From JBQLZQ01 sp052168355 (GTDB lineage Bacteria > Pseudomonadota > Alphaproteobacteria > DSM-16000 > Inquilinaceae), in assembly GCA_052168355.1 (NCBI GenBank), contig JBQLZQ010000049.1:124001-188000 (forward strand): a DNA stretch of 64,000 nucleotides, read 5' to 3'. The first letter of the stretch is position 1. Each line of letters begins with the position of its first letter. The notes beneath the pieces were generated by a model, which saw only the letters and a list, made by a program, of their open reading frames with translations, made no database searches and had not been told where the DNA came from. The position numbers and the translations under genes are program-made. Shown piece by piece: positions 62,665-64,000 of this stretch.

Positions 62665-63708
62665 ATGAACTTTCGCAGCGACAATGTCGCCGGCGCCGCG
62701 CCGGAAATCTTGCAGGCGTTGGTGTCGGGTCTGGCTGGTGCCGCCGACCCCTATGGTGACGACGCGGCCACGGCGCGGGTCCAGGCGCAATTGTCGGACA
62801 TTTTCGAGACCGACGTGGCGGCGTTTGCGGTGGCCACCGGGTCGGCGGCCAACGCCCTGGCCCTGTCCTGTCTGACACCGCCCTACGGCGCCGTCTACTG
62901 CCATGCCGCCAGTCACATCCAGGTCGACGAATGCGGCGCCCCGGAACTGTTCACGGGCGGCGCCAAGCTGGTGCCATTGGACGGCGCTGACGGCAAGATC
63001 CAGCCGGACGATTTGAGCGCCACGCTGGCCGCGGCCGGTGCCGGCGTGGTCCACCATGTGCAGCCCGCCGTGCTCAGCCTCACCCAGCTCACGGAGGCCG
63101 GGACGGCCTATACCCCGGATGAACTGGCCGCCCTGACCGCCATTGCCCGCCGCCACGATCTCTCGGTCCACATGGACGGCGCCCGCTTCGCCAACGCCCT
63201 GGCGTCGCTTGGCGGCGCGCCGGCGGATCTGACCTGGCGGGCCGGGGTCGACGCGTTGTCGCTGGGGGCCACCAAGAACGGCTGCCTGGCGGCCGAGGCG
63301 GTCGTCTTTTTCAAGCCGCAGCAGGCCCGAGAGTTCGCCTTCCGCCGCAAGCGCGGCGGCCATCTGTTCTCCAAGATGCGGGTCCTGTCCCTGCAGCTGG
63401 ACGCCTATCTGGCCGACGGGCTGTGGCTGGATCTGGCCCGGCGGGCCAACCGTCAGGCCACGCGCCTGGCCGAAGGACTGACCGGCCTGCCGGGCGCCGC
63501 GCTGCGGTTCCCCGTCGACGGAAACGAGATTTTCGTGGAGCTTCCCGAGCCAGTGATCGCCGGCCTGGAGGCGGCGGGGTTTCGGTTCTATCGCTGGCAG
63601 GATGGGGTTGTCCGGCTGGTCACCGCCTTCGATACCGACCCCGCCGCCGTCGACCGGCTGGTGGACGAGGCGGCCCGGTTGTCCGGCGCGGCGCGGCGGT
63701 CGGCCTGA
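62665..63708 (+). CDS. ltaE: Low-specificity threonine aldolase
   Basis: A 347-residue PLP enzyme that cleaves threonine or allo-threonine to glycine and acetaldehyde. PLP lysine is Lys204 in LSLGATKNGCLAAEA; other family segments are FRSDNVAGAAPEI, HMDGARFANAL and HLFSKMRVLSLQL. The 3' end overlaps the convergent STAS gene by 121 bases. Confidence 0.93.
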   Translation: MNFRSDNVAGAAPEILQALVSGLAGAADPYGDDAATARVQAQLSDIFETDVAAFAVATGSAANALALSCLTPPYGAVYCHAASHIQVDECGAPELFTGGAKLVPLDGADGKIQPDDLSATLAAAGAGVVHHVQPAVLSLTQLTEAGTAYTPDELAALTAIARRHDLSVHMDGARFANALASLGGAPADLTWRAGVDALSLGATKNGCLAAEAVVFFKPQQAREFAFRRKRGGHLFSKMRVLSLQLDAYLADGLWLDLARRANRQATRLAEGLTGLPGAALRFPVDGNEIFVELPEPVIAGLEAAGFRFYRWQDGVVRLVTAFDTDPAAVDRLVDEAARLSGAARRSA

Positions 63709-64000
63709 GGTGGGATACCCGCGGCCGACGGACCTTGAGGATAGGCCTTCGTGACGGTTGCCGGGTCCAGCGCCACCATGGCGTCATGGTGCGAGAGGAA
63801 CACCTGGCCCGTCATATGGTCTAGGAAATCCGACCGTTTCAGCCGATCCATGACCGGCCCCTTGATCTCCGACAGATGCAGTCGCACGCCGGCATCCTTC
63901 AGCCTGCGGCCCAGACTTTCCAAGCTTTCCAACGCGCTGGCGTCGATCAGATTGATGGCCGATCCCATCAGCACCACATCCGTCAGGGCCGGGCGCGCCG
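63588..64000 (-). CDS. SulP-type transporter, C-terminal STAS domain (partial)
   Basis: Only the C-terminal end is in the window; the gene enters from the right edge. The STAS domain is clear (INLIDASALESLESLGRRLK, VRLHLSEIKGPVMDRLKRSD, FLSHHDAMVAL), as in SulP anion transporters. After the domain a Pro/Ser/Arg-rich tail of about 50 residues runs antisense through the end of ltaE before the stop at 63588. That tail looks unconstrained and may reflect a lost stop codon. Confidence 0.75.
   Translation of the reverse strand, partial: ARPALTDVVLMGSAINLIDASALESLESLGRRLKDAGVRLHLSEIKGPVMDRLKRSDFLDHMTGQVFLSHHDAMVALDPATVTKAYPQGPSAAGIPPQADRRAAPDNRAASSTSRSTAAGSVSKAVTSRTTPSCQR

Overview
The window is a high-GC chromosomal segment from an alphaproteobacterium, most like the Rhodospirillales. 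The evidence is gene content and order rather than any single marker: efp beside a suhB-type phosphatase and an OmpA/MotA-like envelope pair; tkt-gap with a class I aldolase and a ThiE-like gene; DUF4164-zapA-6S RNA-fau; yebC-ruvCAB-ybgC-tolQRAB-pal-cpoB-tilS-ftsH-folP-glmM; serC-serA-hisZ-purA; and rpoH-rluD. No tRNA, rRNA, CRISPR array or intact insertion sequence was recognised, and no gene-free stretch exceeds 300 bases.

Layout. 1-7.1 kb: envelope genes (MotA/ExbB-like fragment, OmpA-domain protein), suhB and efp on the minus strand, divergent epmA, then an SGNH lipoprotein, a degenerate ThiE-like protein and fructose-bisphosphate aldolase. 7.3-15.0 kb: an accessory block with a LysR regulator, a SnoaL-like exported protein, a Tat-signal short-chain dehydrogenase, a PQQ/haem alcohol dehydrogenase, an acyl-CoA synthetase and an AraC regulator. 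It separates fba from gap-tkt, and no pgk is present in the gap. 15.1-20.7 kb: hypothetical-gap-tkt, a methyltransferase and a fluoroacetate-dehalogenase-like hydrolase. 20.8-38.3 kb: housekeeping genes on the plus strand for cell division, 6S RNA, folate, recombination, Tol-Pal, tRNA modification, proteolysis and peptidoglycan precursor supply, many overlapping by 1-8 bases.

38.3-46.5 kb: PhzF-like isomerase, GNAT, an unknown protein and an AAA-type ATPase, followed by the serine branch (serC with a two-hairpin leader that fits the alphaproteobacterial serC RNA motif, then serA), hisZ and purA. 46.6-60.3 kb: a second accessory region with a one-polypeptide MmeI-like restriction-modification enzyme, an adenylate cyclase with TolB/TPR-like output domain, a double-hairpin palindromic repeat, a DUF4142/cupredoxin pair, an AraC regulator and an SPW-type membrane protein that share a palindromic motif, a periplasmic binding protein coupled to an unusual M20 hydrolase, and a membrane-anchored pseudokinase followed by a small membrane protein. 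60.3-64 kb: rpoH, rluD, a DUF6476-like protein, threonine aldolase and the 3' end of a SulP-type STAS gene.

The strongest candidates for undescribed biology are the pseudokinase/membrane-protein pair, the small AraC regulon inferred from repeated half-sites, and the M20 hydrolase whose metal ligands are substituted. All functions are inferred by reading motifs; no database search was possible.
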